In this document: positions 1 through 8,491 of the stretch, in pieces | Numbering within the stretch: position 1 is the first letter of the stretch | Layout: each line of letters begins with the position of its first letter | Assembly (NCBI GenBank): GCA_028284945.1 | Contig: JANQQJ010000035.1 | Location: forward strand, 1 to 64,000 | DNA length: 64,000 bases | DNA from: Alphaproteobacteria bacterium | GTDB taxonomy: Bacteria; Pseudomonadota; Alphaproteobacteria; SMXS01 | Direction of reading: 5' to 3' | Made by a program: the position numbers and the translations under genes | The notes under the pieces: model-generated | What the model saw: only the letters and a program-made list of their open reading frames with translations | Told to the model about the DNA's origin: nothing | The model's database searches: none

Positions 1-2
1 AT

Positions 3-893
3 GCCGCGCCGCTTAGCAGCTTTTTGGGCGCCGTGATGGACACGCTGGAACCCTATCACTTCGAGAAAATGGTCCTGGTCAAAGACCAGACCGTGATGCT
101 CGATGCCAACTGGAAGACGGTGATCGACAATTTCAACGAACAGTACCATGTCGATTTCATCCATCCGCAGCATGCCAGCTTCGTTGATTGCTGTGATGCG
201 GACAATGAATTGTGGCCCTATGGCCACCGCCGGGTGCTGGTCGAGGGCTATGTCACAAATCCGCGTTATGGCGAACCGGAGGAAGCACCGCCTATCCTGG
301 CGGGCGCGATTGCGCCGCTGGGACTGAATGCCGACGATTTCAAAGGCCGCGTGCCGGAAATCCGCAAGGCGGTGCAACAGCGCAAGCGTGAAATGGGTGA
401 GGAGCTGGGCTTCAGCTACGCAGAATTCACCGACGAACAGGTGTCGGATGTCTGGCAATATGATCTCTTTCCCAATGTGATTGCGACGATCAAGCCGGAA
501 GAACTCTGGGTCATGCGGCCCCGGCCCCATCCGACCGATCCGAACAGGTGTTTCTTCGACAAGATTACGCTGCAGATTCCGACCAATAAGGGCGCTGATG
601 GCGCGCGCGGGCTTAGCCTGATCGGCGATCCGAACGCGATCGTCGACCCGCAAGGCGAGCGTCCTGAACACGAACTGTTCGACCAGGAAGATGTCATCGC
701 CGGTAAATACTCGATGACGATCACCATCGATCAGGACATTCACTATTTGCGCGATATGCAGGCCGGCATGCACTCCGCCGGATTCAAGCGTGCCTGGCTG
801 AACGATGACGAGTCCCGCGTGCAACACTTCCATGACTGGCTTGATGTCTGGATGGAGGGCAACCCGCTCGCCAAGCTCAAATCCGTCGCGTGA
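3..893 (+). CDS. Aromatic ring-hydroxylating oxygenase alpha subunit, catalytic part (5' cut by window)
   Basis: This is the C-terminal catalytic (SRPBCC) part of a Rieske non-haem iron oxygenase alpha subunit. About 296 codons are open from the window edge with no stop, and family members are about 430-460 residues, so the Rieske domain lies outside the window. The mononuclear-iron motif is visible: Glu codon 138-140, His 147-149 and His 162-164 in the pattern E-x2-H-x4-H. The position usually held by the electron-bridging Asp is Glu. The TTG at 24 is only an internal codon. It is followed after 13 nt by a second alpha subunit, so it probably heads or belongs to the same operon. Substrate unknown. 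Confidence 0.85.
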   Translation, partial: AAPLSSFLGAVMDTLEPYHFEKMVLVKDQTVMLDANWKTVIDNFNEQYHVDFIHPQHASFVDCCDADNELWPYGHRRVLVEGYVTNPRYGEPEEAPPILAGAIAPLGLNADDFKGRVPEIRKAVQQRKREMGEELGFSYAEFTDEQVSDVWQYDLFPNVIATIKPEELWVMRPRPHPTDPNRCFFDKITLQIPTNKGADGARGLSLIGDPNAIVDPQGERPEHELFDQEDVIAGKYSMTITIDQDIHYLRDMQAGMHSAGFKRAWLNDDESRVQHFHDWLDVWMEGNPLAKLKSVA

Positions 894-906
894 TCAGTCC
901 CAGCCT

Positions 907-2289
907 ATGAATATTCAGAATACAGATAAGATGAAGCCCGGCGAGGCCCGCAGCGCCGGTCCAACCATGGCTGAGATCATCGCGCGCGACCCAAACCAGC
1001 CGCCTAAAGAACTGCTCGCACAGGCCTATGAGTTCATGGGCGACGACGACATTCCCTATGACCGGTACACCTCCAAAGAGTTCTTTGATCTTGAGGTGGA
1101 AAAAATGTGGCCCAAGGTCTGGCAATGGGTTTGCCGGCTGGAGCACATTCCCGAAGTCGGCGACAACTATGTCTATGATGTGGGTCCCTATTCCATCCTT
1201 GTCGTCCGACACGGCGATGGGCCCGAAGACATCAAGGCCTATCATAATTCGTGCCTGCATCGCGGTACGCAGCTGAAACCCTCATACAGCAGCGGTAACT
1301 CGCCCAAATTGCGCTGCCCCTTCCATGGCTGGGAGTGGAATTTGGATGGCTCGGTCAGCGAAATACCCTGCCGCTGGGACTTCCCCAAGGTCACGGATGA
1401 AGAGTTCGCCCTGCCTGAAGTGAGGGTCGAGATTTGGGGCGGCTTCGTCTTCATCAACATGGATCCGGACGCCGCGCCGCTTGAGGATTATCTGGAGGTC
1501 TTGCCCGCGCATTTTGCCAACTGGCCGCTGGAAGACCGGTACATCACACTGCACGTCCAGAAGATACTGCCCTGCAACTGGAAGGCTGCGCAGGAGGCTT
1601 TTACAGAGGCCTATCACGTGAAGGAAACCCACGCGCATCTGGTGCCCTATTGCTCGGGTGAGAACGCGCAATATGACGTCTTTGGCGACAACGTCACCCG
1701 GTTCCACCATCCGTTTGTCCATCCTGACCCAAGCTGGACGGCCCCGCAGACCGAGCAGGAGCTTTTGGACGCCTGCGGCATGGGACCGGAGGGCGCCGAA
1801 CTACCGGAGGGTATGAGCGCGCGGGCCTATGTCGCGCAGCATCTGCGCGAGGCCATCGGGGGCGCCGTAGGGGTTGATCTGTCGCATGTGTCTGAGACCG
1901 AGATGCTCGATTCCATCGAGTATCATCTGTTCCCGAACATGTTTCTGTTTCCGGGCATTAGCTTGCCGATGATCTATCGGTTCCGGCCCAATGGTATGGA
2001 CACGGACACAGCGATATTCGATCTGATTTTCCTGGGTCTGAAAGCGCCAGGACAGGAAACGCCGGAACCGCCGGAGCCCTACTGGCTTGGGGTCGATGAC
2101 TCCTATACCACTGTGCCTGAATTGGGCGACATGCTTGGCCCGGTCTATGATCAGGACACCAGCAATCTCGACATGCAGCAAAAGGGCTTCAAAGCCAGCG
2201 TGGCCAAGCCGGGCCAGACGCTTGGTAACTATCAGGAAATCCGCCTGCGCCGGATTGACGCCACTCTTCACAAATATCTAGACGCTTAG
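907..2289 (+). CDS. Rieske 2Fe-2S ring-hydroxylating oxygenase alpha subunit (paralogue 1)
   Basis: The protein is 460 aa from ATG 907; longer upstream extension would overlap the preceding gene. The Rieske cluster ligands are C116/H118 and C137/H140. The catalytic iron ligands are H237 and H242, with E234 at the usual bridging Asp position. It is collinear, residue for residue through at least position 242, with the next gene, so the pair is a recent tandem duplication that has diverged. The enzyme would insert oxygen into an aromatic, steroid-like or small quaternary substrate using electrons from a reductase, but no reductase, ferredoxin or beta subunit is encoded nearby. The ribosome site is weak; translation may be coupled to the upstream gene. 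Confidence 0.9.
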   Translation: MNIQNTDKMKPGEARSAGPTMAEIIARDPNQPPKELLAQAYEFMGDDDIPYDRYTSKEFFDLEVEKMWPKVWQWVCRLEHIPEVGDNYVYDVGPYSILVVRHGDGPEDIKAYHNSCLHRGTQLKPSYSSGNSPKLRCPFHGWEWNLDGSVSEIPCRWDFPKVTDEEFALPEVRVEIWGGFVFINMDPDAAPLEDYLEVLPAHFANWPLEDRYITLHVQKILPCNWKAAQEAFTEAYHVKETHAHLVPYCSGENAQYDVFGDNVTRFHHPFVHPDPSWTAPQTEQELLDACGMGPEGAELPEGMSARAYVAQHLREAIGGAVGVDLSHVSETEMLDSIEYHLFPNMFLFPGISLPMIYRFRPNGMDTDTAIFDLIFLGLKAPGQETPEPPEPYWLGVDDSYTTVPELGDMLGPVYDQDTSNLDMQQKGFKASVAKPGQTLGNYQEIRLRRIDATLHKYLDA

Positions 2290-2299
2290 GGATCGACCA

Positions 2300-3691
2300 A
2301 TGAATATCTATGTATCCACAGACGACGCTCCGGGTGAGGCCCGCTCTCCCGGGCCCAGCACAGCCGAGATTGTGGGGCGTGATCCGAATACGCCCCCCGC
2401 CGAGCTGCTGGCGGAAAATTACGAATTTCTCGGCGATGGCGACATTTCATTTGAGCGTTATGTCAGCCAGGACTTCTTTCAGGCTGAAGTCGACAAGATG
2501 TGGAACAAAGTCTGGCAGTGGGCCTGCCGCATGGAGCACATTCCCGAGGTCGGTGACAATTATGTCTACGACGTCGGGCCTTATTCGATCCTGGTCGTGC
2601 GTCATGGCGAGGGACCGGAAGACATCAAGGCCTACCACAATTCCTGTATGCATCGCGGTACCCAGCTGAAGCCGTCGCACAGCAGTGGCAATTCGCCCGC
2701 GCTGCGCTGTCCGTTCCATGGCTGGGAGTGGAATTTGGATGGCTCGGTAAGCGAAATTCCCTGCCGCTGGGACTTTCCCAAAGTGACCGATGAAGACTTC
2801 CAACTGCCGGAGGTTCAGATCGGTTTTTGGGGCGGTTTCGTCTTCATCAATATGGATCCTGACTGCGTGCCGCTCATGGAATATCTGGAGGTGCTACCGG
2901 AACACTTCGCCAACTGGCCGCTTGATGAGCGCTATGTCGTTACGCATGTGCAGAAGACGCTTCCGGCGAACTGGAAAGCCTCGCAGGAAGCGTTCATTGA
3001 GGCCTATCACTCGATGGAGACGCATCATCAGGCGATGCCGTTTTCAGCCAACCTCAATGCAAAATACGATGTGTTCGGCCAGCATGTGACCCGGTTTCAT
3101 CACACCTTTGGTGTGCCTGACCCCAGTTGGGAAAAGCCCATGACTGAGCAGGAGGTGCTGGATGCCTGTGGCATGGTGCCAGAAGGCACGAAACTGCCTG
3201 ACGGCCAGACGGCGCGCGCCTTTCTTGCGCAATATAACCGCGACGCAATGGCGGAAGAGATGGAGCTCGATTTTTCCAAATATTCCGACGCCGAGATGAT
3301 GGACTCGATTGAGTATCATCTGTTCCCGAATATGTTCCTGTTCCCGGGCATTACTCTGCCGATGATCTATCGATTCCGGCCCAATGGAATGGACCCGGAC
3401 AGTTCGATCTTTGATCTCTTGTTCCTGCGCCTGAAAAAACCTGGGGAGGAGGTGCCCGAAGCACCGGAGCCCTATCCTGTTGATATTGGCGATTCCTATG
3501 CCGACGCGCCAGGTGTCGGAGATTTTCTCGGTCCCGTATACGACCAGGACACTGGCAATCTGGAAATGCAGCAACGTGGATTCAAGGCTGCTGTCGCCGC
3601 TGGCATCAAGACGGGCCAGACCCTGGGCAATTATCAGGAAATCCGCGTCCGGCGCACGCATATGACCCTGGACCAGTATTTGAACGCCTAA
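2300..3691 (+). CDS. Rieske 2Fe-2S ring-hydroxylating oxygenase alpha subunit (paralogue 2)
   Basis: This 463-aa close paralogue of the gene 10 nt upstream has the same cluster and iron ligand numbering: C116/H118, C137/H140, E234, H237, H242. Divergence is concentrated around the iron site after H237 and in the C-terminal third, which shapes the substrate pocket, so the two may have different substrates or form a heteromeric oligomer. Every catalytic residue is kept, so neither copy looks like a pseudogene. A TAGGGA stretch just before ATG 2300 can serve as ribosome site. It is the last of three tandem alpha subunits and is followed by a palindromic repeat, a likely end of the transcription unit. 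Confidence 0.9.
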   Translation: MNIYVSTDDAPGEARSPGPSTAEIVGRDPNTPPAELLAENYEFLGDGDISFERYVSQDFFQAEVDKMWNKVWQWACRMEHIPEVGDNYVYDVGPYSILVVRHGEGPEDIKAYHNSCMHRGTQLKPSHSSGNSPALRCPFHGWEWNLDGSVSEIPCRWDFPKVTDEDFQLPEVQIGFWGGFVFINMDPDCVPLMEYLEVLPEHFANWPLDERYVVTHVQKTLPANWKASQEAFIEAYHSMETHHQAMPFSANLNAKYDVFGQHVTRFHHTFGVPDPSWEKPMTEQEVLDACGMVPEGTKLPDGQTARAFLAQYNRDAMAEEMELDFSKYSDAEMMDSIEYHLFPNMFLFPGITLPMIYRFRPNGMDPDSSIFDLLFLRLKKPGEEVPEAPEPYPVDIGDSYADAPGVGDFLGPVYDQDTGNLEMQQRGFKAAVAAGIKTGQTLGNYQEIRVRRTHMTLDQYLNA

Positions 3692-3703
3692 GCATCGCCA
3701 TTC

Positions 3704-3818
3704 AATCCCGTTCGGCCTGAGGAGCCCGCTTTGCGGGCGTCTCGAAGGCTTCTGGCGAACGGGATTGGGCCGTCCGTACTTCGAGACGGCGCTTGCGCAC
3801 CTCCTCAGCACGAACGGT
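3704..3818. repeat. Class 1 intergenic double-hairpin repeat, copy A
   Basis: Two head-to-head halves each carry CGTTCG/CGAACG ends, a TGAGGAG-type inner box and a TCTCGAAG box. The first half (3704-3766) folds on perfect outer arms of about 11 bp with an inner GCCCGC/GCGGGC hairpin; the second (3769-3818) is in the opposite orientation. Related copies lie at 9509, 37741 and 61756. The rest of the 252-bp gap (3692-3943) shows only the ribosome site of the next gene. There is no coding potential and no flanking target duplication that I can see. Confidence 0.8.
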
Positions 3819-3943
3819 TTGGGCATGTGGTGGAAGGCATATCACAAAGACTCGCCTTTGCTGCAGTAGGTCCCTAATCTGCGGCCCCGAGGGATTTCTA
3901 CAACAAGCAATCAGCCCGCCAAGGGCTCGACAGGAGACTGACT

Positions 3944-5242
3944 ATGTCATGGGACTTTGAGACGGAACCCGAATTCCAGGAGAAGCTGGATTGGTTGTCC
4001 AACTTCGTGCGCGAAGAAGTTGAGCCGCTGGAACATGTGCTCAAGGACGCATCGCCCACCAACCCGCTGCGCAACAAGCTGATCAAGCCGCTGCAGGAAG
4101 AGGTCAAGAAGCAAAAGCTTTGGGCCTGTCACCTTGGCGCCAATCTGGGCGGGCAGGGCTATGGTCAGGTCAAGCTAGGCCTGATGAACGAAATTCTGGG
4201 CCGTGCCCGCTGGGCGCCGACGGTTTTCGGGTGCCAGGCCCCTGATACGGGTAACGCGGAGATTCTGGCGCATTACGGTACCCCGGCGCAGAAGGAAAAA
4301 TATCTGCAGCCGTTGCTGAATGGCGACATTCTCTCCTGCTTCTCTATGACAGAACCCCAAGGCGGCGCTGACCCGAAAGTTTTCCAGACCAAGGCGGTGC
4401 TGGAAGGCGACGAGTGGGTCATCAACGGCCACAAGTGGTTCTCGTCCAACGCCAAGAACGCATCCTTTCTGATTGTCATGGTCGTGACCGAGCCCGATGC
4501 GCCGCCCTACCAGCAGCAGTCGATGATCCTGGTGCCGAAGGAAACGCCGGGTGTGAATATTCTCCGCAATGTCGGTGTTGGATATCAGGCTGAGGGCGAA
4601 GGCAGCCACGCATACATCCATTACGACAATGTCCGCGTGCCGAAGGAAAATCTGCTCGGCGAACGTGGCCAAGCGTTTGCGGTGGCGCAGACACGTCTTG
4701 GTGGCGGCCGGATTCACCACGCCATGCGCACCATCGGTCAGGCGCAGAAGGCCTTCGACATGATGTGCGAGCGTGCCCTGTCCCGTGAGACCCAGGGTGA
4801 GCTGCTGGCCAAGAAACAGATGGTCCAGGAAAAGATCGCCGACAGCTGGACGGACATTCAGTGCTTCCGACTGCTGGTGCTGCAGAGCGCCTGGAAGATC
4901 GACAAGTATCAGGACTATTTGAAGGTCCGTAAAGATATCGCCGCTGTTAAGGCCATGATGCCGCGGGTGTTCCACGATGTCGCGGCACGGGCGCTTCAGG
5001 TCCATGGCTCGCTGGGTGTCTCGAACGAAATGCCGTTTGCGCATCAGGTCATCGAGAGCTTCCACATGGCGTTGGCTGATGGCCCGACCGAGGTGCACAA
5101 GATCACCGTCGCCCGTCAGGTGCTGCGTGAATATAACGGCACCAATGGCATGTTCCCGACTCAGCACATTCCGGCCAAGCGCGAAGAAGCGATCAAGCGC
5201 TTCGCTGATGTGATCGAAGCCGACCTGGCCGTTAACGCCTAA
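3944..5242 (+). CDS. Acyl-CoA dehydrogenase family protein (ACAD10/11-like)
   Basis: This 432-aa FAD enzyme has the acyl-CoA dehydrogenase fold: an N-terminal helical domain, the middle domain segment FSMTEPQGGADP and a C-terminal helical domain. The segment aligned by eye with the catalytic-base loop of medium-chain enzymes reads DGPTEVH, putting Asp (D379) where Glu is common; this resembles the ACAD10/ACAD11 branch. ATG 3944 is preceded by an AGGAG ribosome site. A luciferase-like oxidoreductase follows after 9 nt and an APH-type kinase lies further on. That kinase-plus-dehydrogenase combination is used for 4-hydroxyacyl-CoA turnover in the lva pathway. Exact substrate unknown. Confidence 0.88.
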   Translation: MSWDFETEPEFQEKLDWLSNFVREEVEPLEHVLKDASPTNPLRNKLIKPLQEEVKKQKLWACHLGANLGGQGYGQVKLGLMNEILGRARWAPTVFGCQAPDTGNAEILAHYGTPAQKEKYLQPLLNGDILSCFSMTEPQGGADPKVFQTKAVLEGDEWVINGHKWFSSNAKNASFLIVMVVTEPDAPPYQQQSMILVPKETPGVNILRNVGVGYQAEGEGSHAYIHYDNVRVPKENLLGERGQAFAVAQTRLGGGRIHHAMRTIGQAQKAFDMMCERALSRETQGELLAKKQMVQEKIADSWTDIQCFRLLVLQSAWKIDKYQDYLKVRKDIAAVKAMMPRVFHDVAARALQVHGSLGVSNEMPFAHQVIESFHMALADGPTEVHKITVARQVLREYNGTNGMFPTQHIPAKREEAIKRFADVIEADLAVNA

Positions 5243-5251
5243 GAGGTAGCG

Positions 5252-6160
5252 ATGACGCAGATGCCGGCACTGACCCTCGTCGCCACACCAGGGCGGCGGG
5301 GTAAAATGATCGACCTGGCCAAGGAGGCCGAGCAACGGGGCTTCACTGGGCTCTACGTCCCCAGCCTGTCAGCGGCGATCCCCTATTGCCAGTCGGTTCT
5401 GGAGGCGACCTCGTCCATTGAGGTCGCGACATCCATTCAGCCGATCTACTACTACAACCCGCGCGAAATGGCGCGCACGGCAGCCTATCTGCACGAGGTG
5501 GGCGAGGGCCGATTCCGGCTGGGCATTGGTGTCAGTCATGAGGTCTCGCGGGTCCAGTTTGGCGTACCGGGCCGGACCACACCGCTGAGCGACATGCGCG
5601 ATTATGTCGCCGAAATGCGCGATGCGGAGCCACAATCGGGTGAGCTGCCACCGGTCATTCTAGCAACCCTTCGCTCGAAGATGCTGGCATTGTCTGCCGA
5701 AGTGGCCCAGGGCGCTGTTTGGGCCAATGCCGCGCGTTCCTACATGGCAACGCAACTGGCAGAGATTCCGCAGTCGGCAAAGGACGGGGGCTTTACGACG
5801 GCTGTCATGATCCCCACGGTGATCGATGACGATGAACAGGCGGCTGCCGCGATTCATTGGCGCACGCTGACCGGCTATCTATCATTGCCGAACTACCGCA
5901 ACTATTGGGCCGCAGCCGGCTACGAAGACGAAATGCAGGCCGCCGCCAGCGCTATTGCGGAAGGCCGGCAGGCGGATTTACCAAATCTCGTTGGCGAACG
6001 CTGGCTGAAAGACACTACTCTTTATGGCAGTGCATCGACTGTCCGCGAGGGGATTGAAGCCTGGTTCGACAGCGGGATAACGACGCCGATTATTGTGCCG
6101 TCCTCAACGTCGGGCGGCATGACCAAGGCTGCGCGGGAACTATTTGACGCGCTTGCTTAG
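5252..6160 (+). CDS. LLM class flavin-dependent oxidoreductase
   Basis: The 302-aa product has the TIM-barrel pattern of the bacterial luciferase-like superfamily: a short N-terminal strand, the R-x-R-L-G-I-G-V-S-H segment after the first third, and a C-terminal TPIIVPS segment before the final helix. Such enzymes use FMN or F420 to oxidise or reduce small organic substrates. F420 use cannot be judged from sequence alone. It follows the acyl-CoA dehydrogenase by 9 nt, so the two are probably co-transcribed. The reaction in this cluster is unknown. Confidence 0.82.
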   Translation: MTQMPALTLVATPGRRGKMIDLAKEAEQRGFTGLYVPSLSAAIPYCQSVLEATSSIEVATSIQPIYYYNPREMARTAAYLHEVGEGRFRLGIGVSHEVSRVQFGVPGRTTPLSDMRDYVAEMRDAEPQSGELPPVILATLRSKMLALSAEVAQGAVWANAARSYMATQLAEIPQSAKDGGFTTAVMIPTVIDDDEQAAAAIHWRTLTGYLSLPNYRNYWAAAGYEDEMQAAASAIAEGRQADLPNLVGERWLKDTTLYGSASTVREGIEAWFDSGITTPIIVPSSTSGGMTKAARELFDALA

Positions 6161-6206
6161 ATGGAAGCTTGAGCAGAGTTTGAAGACGTAACAAACTGTC
6201 CTGATG

Positions 6207-6276
6207 CGTCACCCCGGCGAAGGCCGGGGTCCAGACTGACTGTCTGAATGGATTCCGGCCTACGCCGGAATGACGG
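6207..6276. repeat. Class 2 paired-hairpin repeat, copy A
   Basis: Two GC-rich hairpins sit in one element: CCCCGGCGAAGGCCGGGG and ATTCCGGCCTACGCCGGAAT, bounded by GTCA and TGAC. The same element occurs inverted at 16966-17051. It fills most of the gap between the luciferase-like gene and the kinase gene (6161-6326). Confidence 0.85.
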
Positions 6277-6326
6277 TTGATAGTAAAAGGCGGCGGAGCG
6301 GAAACTCTACCGAAGGGGAGAAAGAG

Positions 6327-7406
6327 ATGTCCCATCCGAAAGTATCCAAGGGCGAGACCGTCGAGGTTCTGGAAAAGCACCAGTTCGACCTCAAGAAACT
6401 AGAAGAGTATATGGAGGCCAACGTCGAGGGCTTTCAGGGACCGGCGACGGCCAGCCAGTTTGCCGGTGGTCAGTCCAACCCGACCTATAAGATTGAGTCG
6501 CCGTCAGGCGCCTACGTGATGCGGCGCAAGCCACCGGGAAAGCTGTTGCCGTCGGCGCATGCTGTCGACCGGGAATTCCGCGTCATCAGCGGTCTCAACA
6601 AAACCGATTTCCCGGTCCCGAAGGCCTATGTCCATTGCACCGATGAATCGATAGCAGGGACCGAGTTCTTCATCATGAGTTGCGAACCGGGCCGCGTCTT
6701 CTGGGATCCGACGATGCCGGACCTGTCGCCGGAAGAACGTGCCGCCGCCTATGATTCGATGAATGAGGTGCTGGCACGCCTGCATTCATACGATTACGTC
6801 GCGCTGGGCCTCGAAAACCATGGCCGTCCGGGCAACTATTTTGGCCGGCAGATTTCGCGCTGGTCGAAGCAGTATGTCGCGTCGGAAACGCAGCATGTCG
6901 AGGAAATGAACAAGCTGATGGAGTGGTTGCCTGCCAACAATCCAACAACCGATGAGACCACGTTGGTGCATGGCGATTACTCGCCACACAACATTCTGTT
7001 CCACCCCACTGAACCACGGGTTCAGGCAGTGCTGGACTGGGAGATTTCGACGCTGGGCCATCCGCTTGGTGACCTGACCTATCTGTGCATGAACTGGTAC
7101 GGACCCAAGACGACAGCCGGGCGGCCGAACTTCGCCGGGCTGGACTTAAGCGAACTGGGTATCCCGTCGCTGCGCGAATATATCGATACCTACTGCGAGC
7201 GGGCCAATCGCCCGTCCCCGACGGACGAGGAGTTGCACTACTACAAGGCCTATAATTTGTTCCGTTCAGCGGCCATTTTGCAGGGCATCATCGGTCGGGT
7301 GCGGGACGGAACGGCTAACGATCCGAATGCTGCGGCCAATGCCGAACGGGTGATCCCGCTTTCCAAGGCCGCATGGGATGAGGCGGTGCTGGCTGGAGCG
7401 TCTTGA
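6327..7406 (+). CDS. APH-fold phosphotransferase (ACAD10/11 kinase-domain or LvaA type)
   Basis: The 359-aa protein is a choline/aminoglycoside-kinase-like enzyme. The catalytic loop has H215-G216-D217 and N222, and the metal-binding motif DWE is at 237-239. Family relatives phosphorylate the hydroxyl of hydroxyacyl-CoA rather than antibiotics, as in LvaA of the Pseudomonas levulinate pathway and the kinase half of ACAD10/11. I chose ATG 6327 because GGGGAG precedes it at good spacing; the open frame upstream enters a repeat. The stop overlaps the start of the DUF6817 gene by 4 nt. The dehydrogenase at 3944 is the natural partner. Substrate inferred only from family. Confidence 0.85.
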   Translation: MSHPKVSKGETVEVLEKHQFDLKKLEEYMEANVEGFQGPATASQFAGGQSNPTYKIESPSGAYVMRRKPPGKLLPSAHAVDREFRVISGLNKTDFPVPKAYVHCTDESIAGTEFFIMSCEPGRVFWDPTMPDLSPEERAAAYDSMNEVLARLHSYDYVALGLENHGRPGNYFGRQISRWSKQYVASETQHVEEMNKLMEWLPANNPTTDETTLVHGDYSPHNILFHPTEPRVQAVLDWEISTLGHPLGDLTYLCMNWYGPKTTAGRPNFAGLDLSELGIPSLREYIDTYCERANRPSPTDEELHYYKAYNLFRSAAILQGIIGRVRDGTANDPNAAANAERVIPLSKAAWDEAVLAGAS

Positions 7407-7942
7407 CCCTCGACGAGAAATTCGAGGCGTTGGGCCGGTTGGGCGCCGGCGATTTCGGGCATTTTAACGGGTCGCTGAAGGATCACCTTATGGGCACCCG
7501 CGACCGGCTCGAATCATATGGCGCTGACCCGGTGTTGTGCGACGCGGGCCTGTTTCATGCGGCCTATGGCACCTCGCAATATGAAAACAATATCGTTTCC
7601 CTCGACCAGCGGTCGGCGATCGCGGACATTATCGGCGGGGAAGCCGAGGCACAGGTCTATCTTTACTGCGCCTGCGACCGTGATGAATTCTGGCCGAAGA
7701 TCGGCGTGGAAAGTCCGTTGGTTTTTCGTGATCGCTTCACGCATGAGAGTTTCGAGATCAACGAGACCCAGCTCAGGAACTTCTGCGAGCTGACTATCGC
7801 GAATGAGAACGATATTTCGAGCCAGAATGATGAGTTCATGGCCAGGGTTCACGACAATCACCGGGACTTATTTGCCCGCATGCAGCCCTGGGTCAGCCAG
7901 GCCGCGACCGAGGACGCCAAGCGGCTTTACGGCACTGGCTGA
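7403..7942 (+). CDS. DUF6817-like protein coupled to the kinase
   Basis: This 179-aa protein begins at TTG 7403, inside the stop of the kinase gene, which indicates translational coupling. The first half shows the pattern HL-x-GT-x-DRL ... C-x-AGLFHAAYGT, followed by an acidic DR-DEF stretch. That is the histidine-rich, HD-like arrangement I associate with DUF6817. No catalytic activity is established for this family to my knowledge. There is no signal peptide or membrane segment. The coupling suggests a role tied to the kinase or to removal of its product, which is inference. Confidence 0.7.
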   Translation: MTLDEKFEALGRLGAGDFGHFNGSLKDHLMGTRDRLESYGADPVLCDAGLFHAAYGTSQYENNIVSLDQRSAIADIIGGEAEAQVYLYCACDRDEFWPKIGVESPLVFRDRFTHESFEINETQLRNFCELTIANENDISSQNDEFMARVHDNHRDLFARMQPWVSQAATEDAKRLYGTG

Positions 7943-8015
7943 CGATGTTGCCGAAGGGCCTGGCGCTTCTATCTCCTCATGAATACGGATATGCCCCTAA
8001 CCGGAGGACAAATAC

Positions 8016-8486
8016 ATGCGTGTCATTTTGACCTGCGCGACTGTTCTGATGATGCTCGCCCCTATTGCTGCGACAGCCCAAGGAACGAACGAGGGTGACG
8101 CCCAGGAACTCACGGTTTCGGTCAAGAATGATACCTCCAAGCCCTTGCAGGTAGAGTGGTTTGGCAGGGACGCGGTTGTTAAGCCACTGACGTCCATGGG
8201 TGAGATCGTTCAGCCGGTATGTGGCGCGAACGGCAGCGCGTTTCTCAACGTCCATTCCACCGCGGCGGAATCCTCAACATATTGGTCCTGCGCGTTCAGC
8301 AAATGCCTAGGGAAACTGGACGCGACTAAGGAGTGGGTTACGCCAGCATCCTCGCACGTCAGGTGCCGCGTCTTGTCCGATTTGAACAATCAGCCAATAC
8401 CGAAGCCACAGTCGATGGAAGATCCGTTCGATCTTGATGTCGCAGAAGAGGGCAGCAAGGTGGAGATAACCGTTCGGGACAAATGA
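8016..8486 (+). CDS. Small exported protein of unknown function
   Basis: The 156-aa protein starts at ATG 8016 behind a strong CCGGAGGA ribosome site. Residues 1-22 form a signal peptide with a hydrophobic core and an A-T-A site before Gln. The mature part begins with a beta-strand-like stretch and has four further cysteines, two of them in the Y-W-S-C ... K-C segment, compatible with disulfides in the periplasm. I do not recognise a family. It converges on the MDR reductase with 5 nt between the ends and shows no obvious tie to the catabolic genes upstream. Confidence 0.65.
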   Translation: MRVILTCATVLMMLAPIAATAQGTNEGDAQELTVSVKNDTSKPLQVEWFGRDAVVKPLTSMGEIVQPVCGANGSAFLNVHSTAAESSTYWSCAFSKCLGKLDATKEWVTPASSHVRCRVLSDLNNQPIPKPQSMEDPFDLDVAEEGSKVEITVRDK

Positions 8487-8491
8487 TGGGG

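Noticed and set aside
4175-5335. Long minus-strand frame (386 codons) opposite the acyl-CoA dehydrogenase
   Set aside because: It is an antisense shadow of a well-supported gene in GC-rich DNA; the product has no recognisable motif and no ribosome site.
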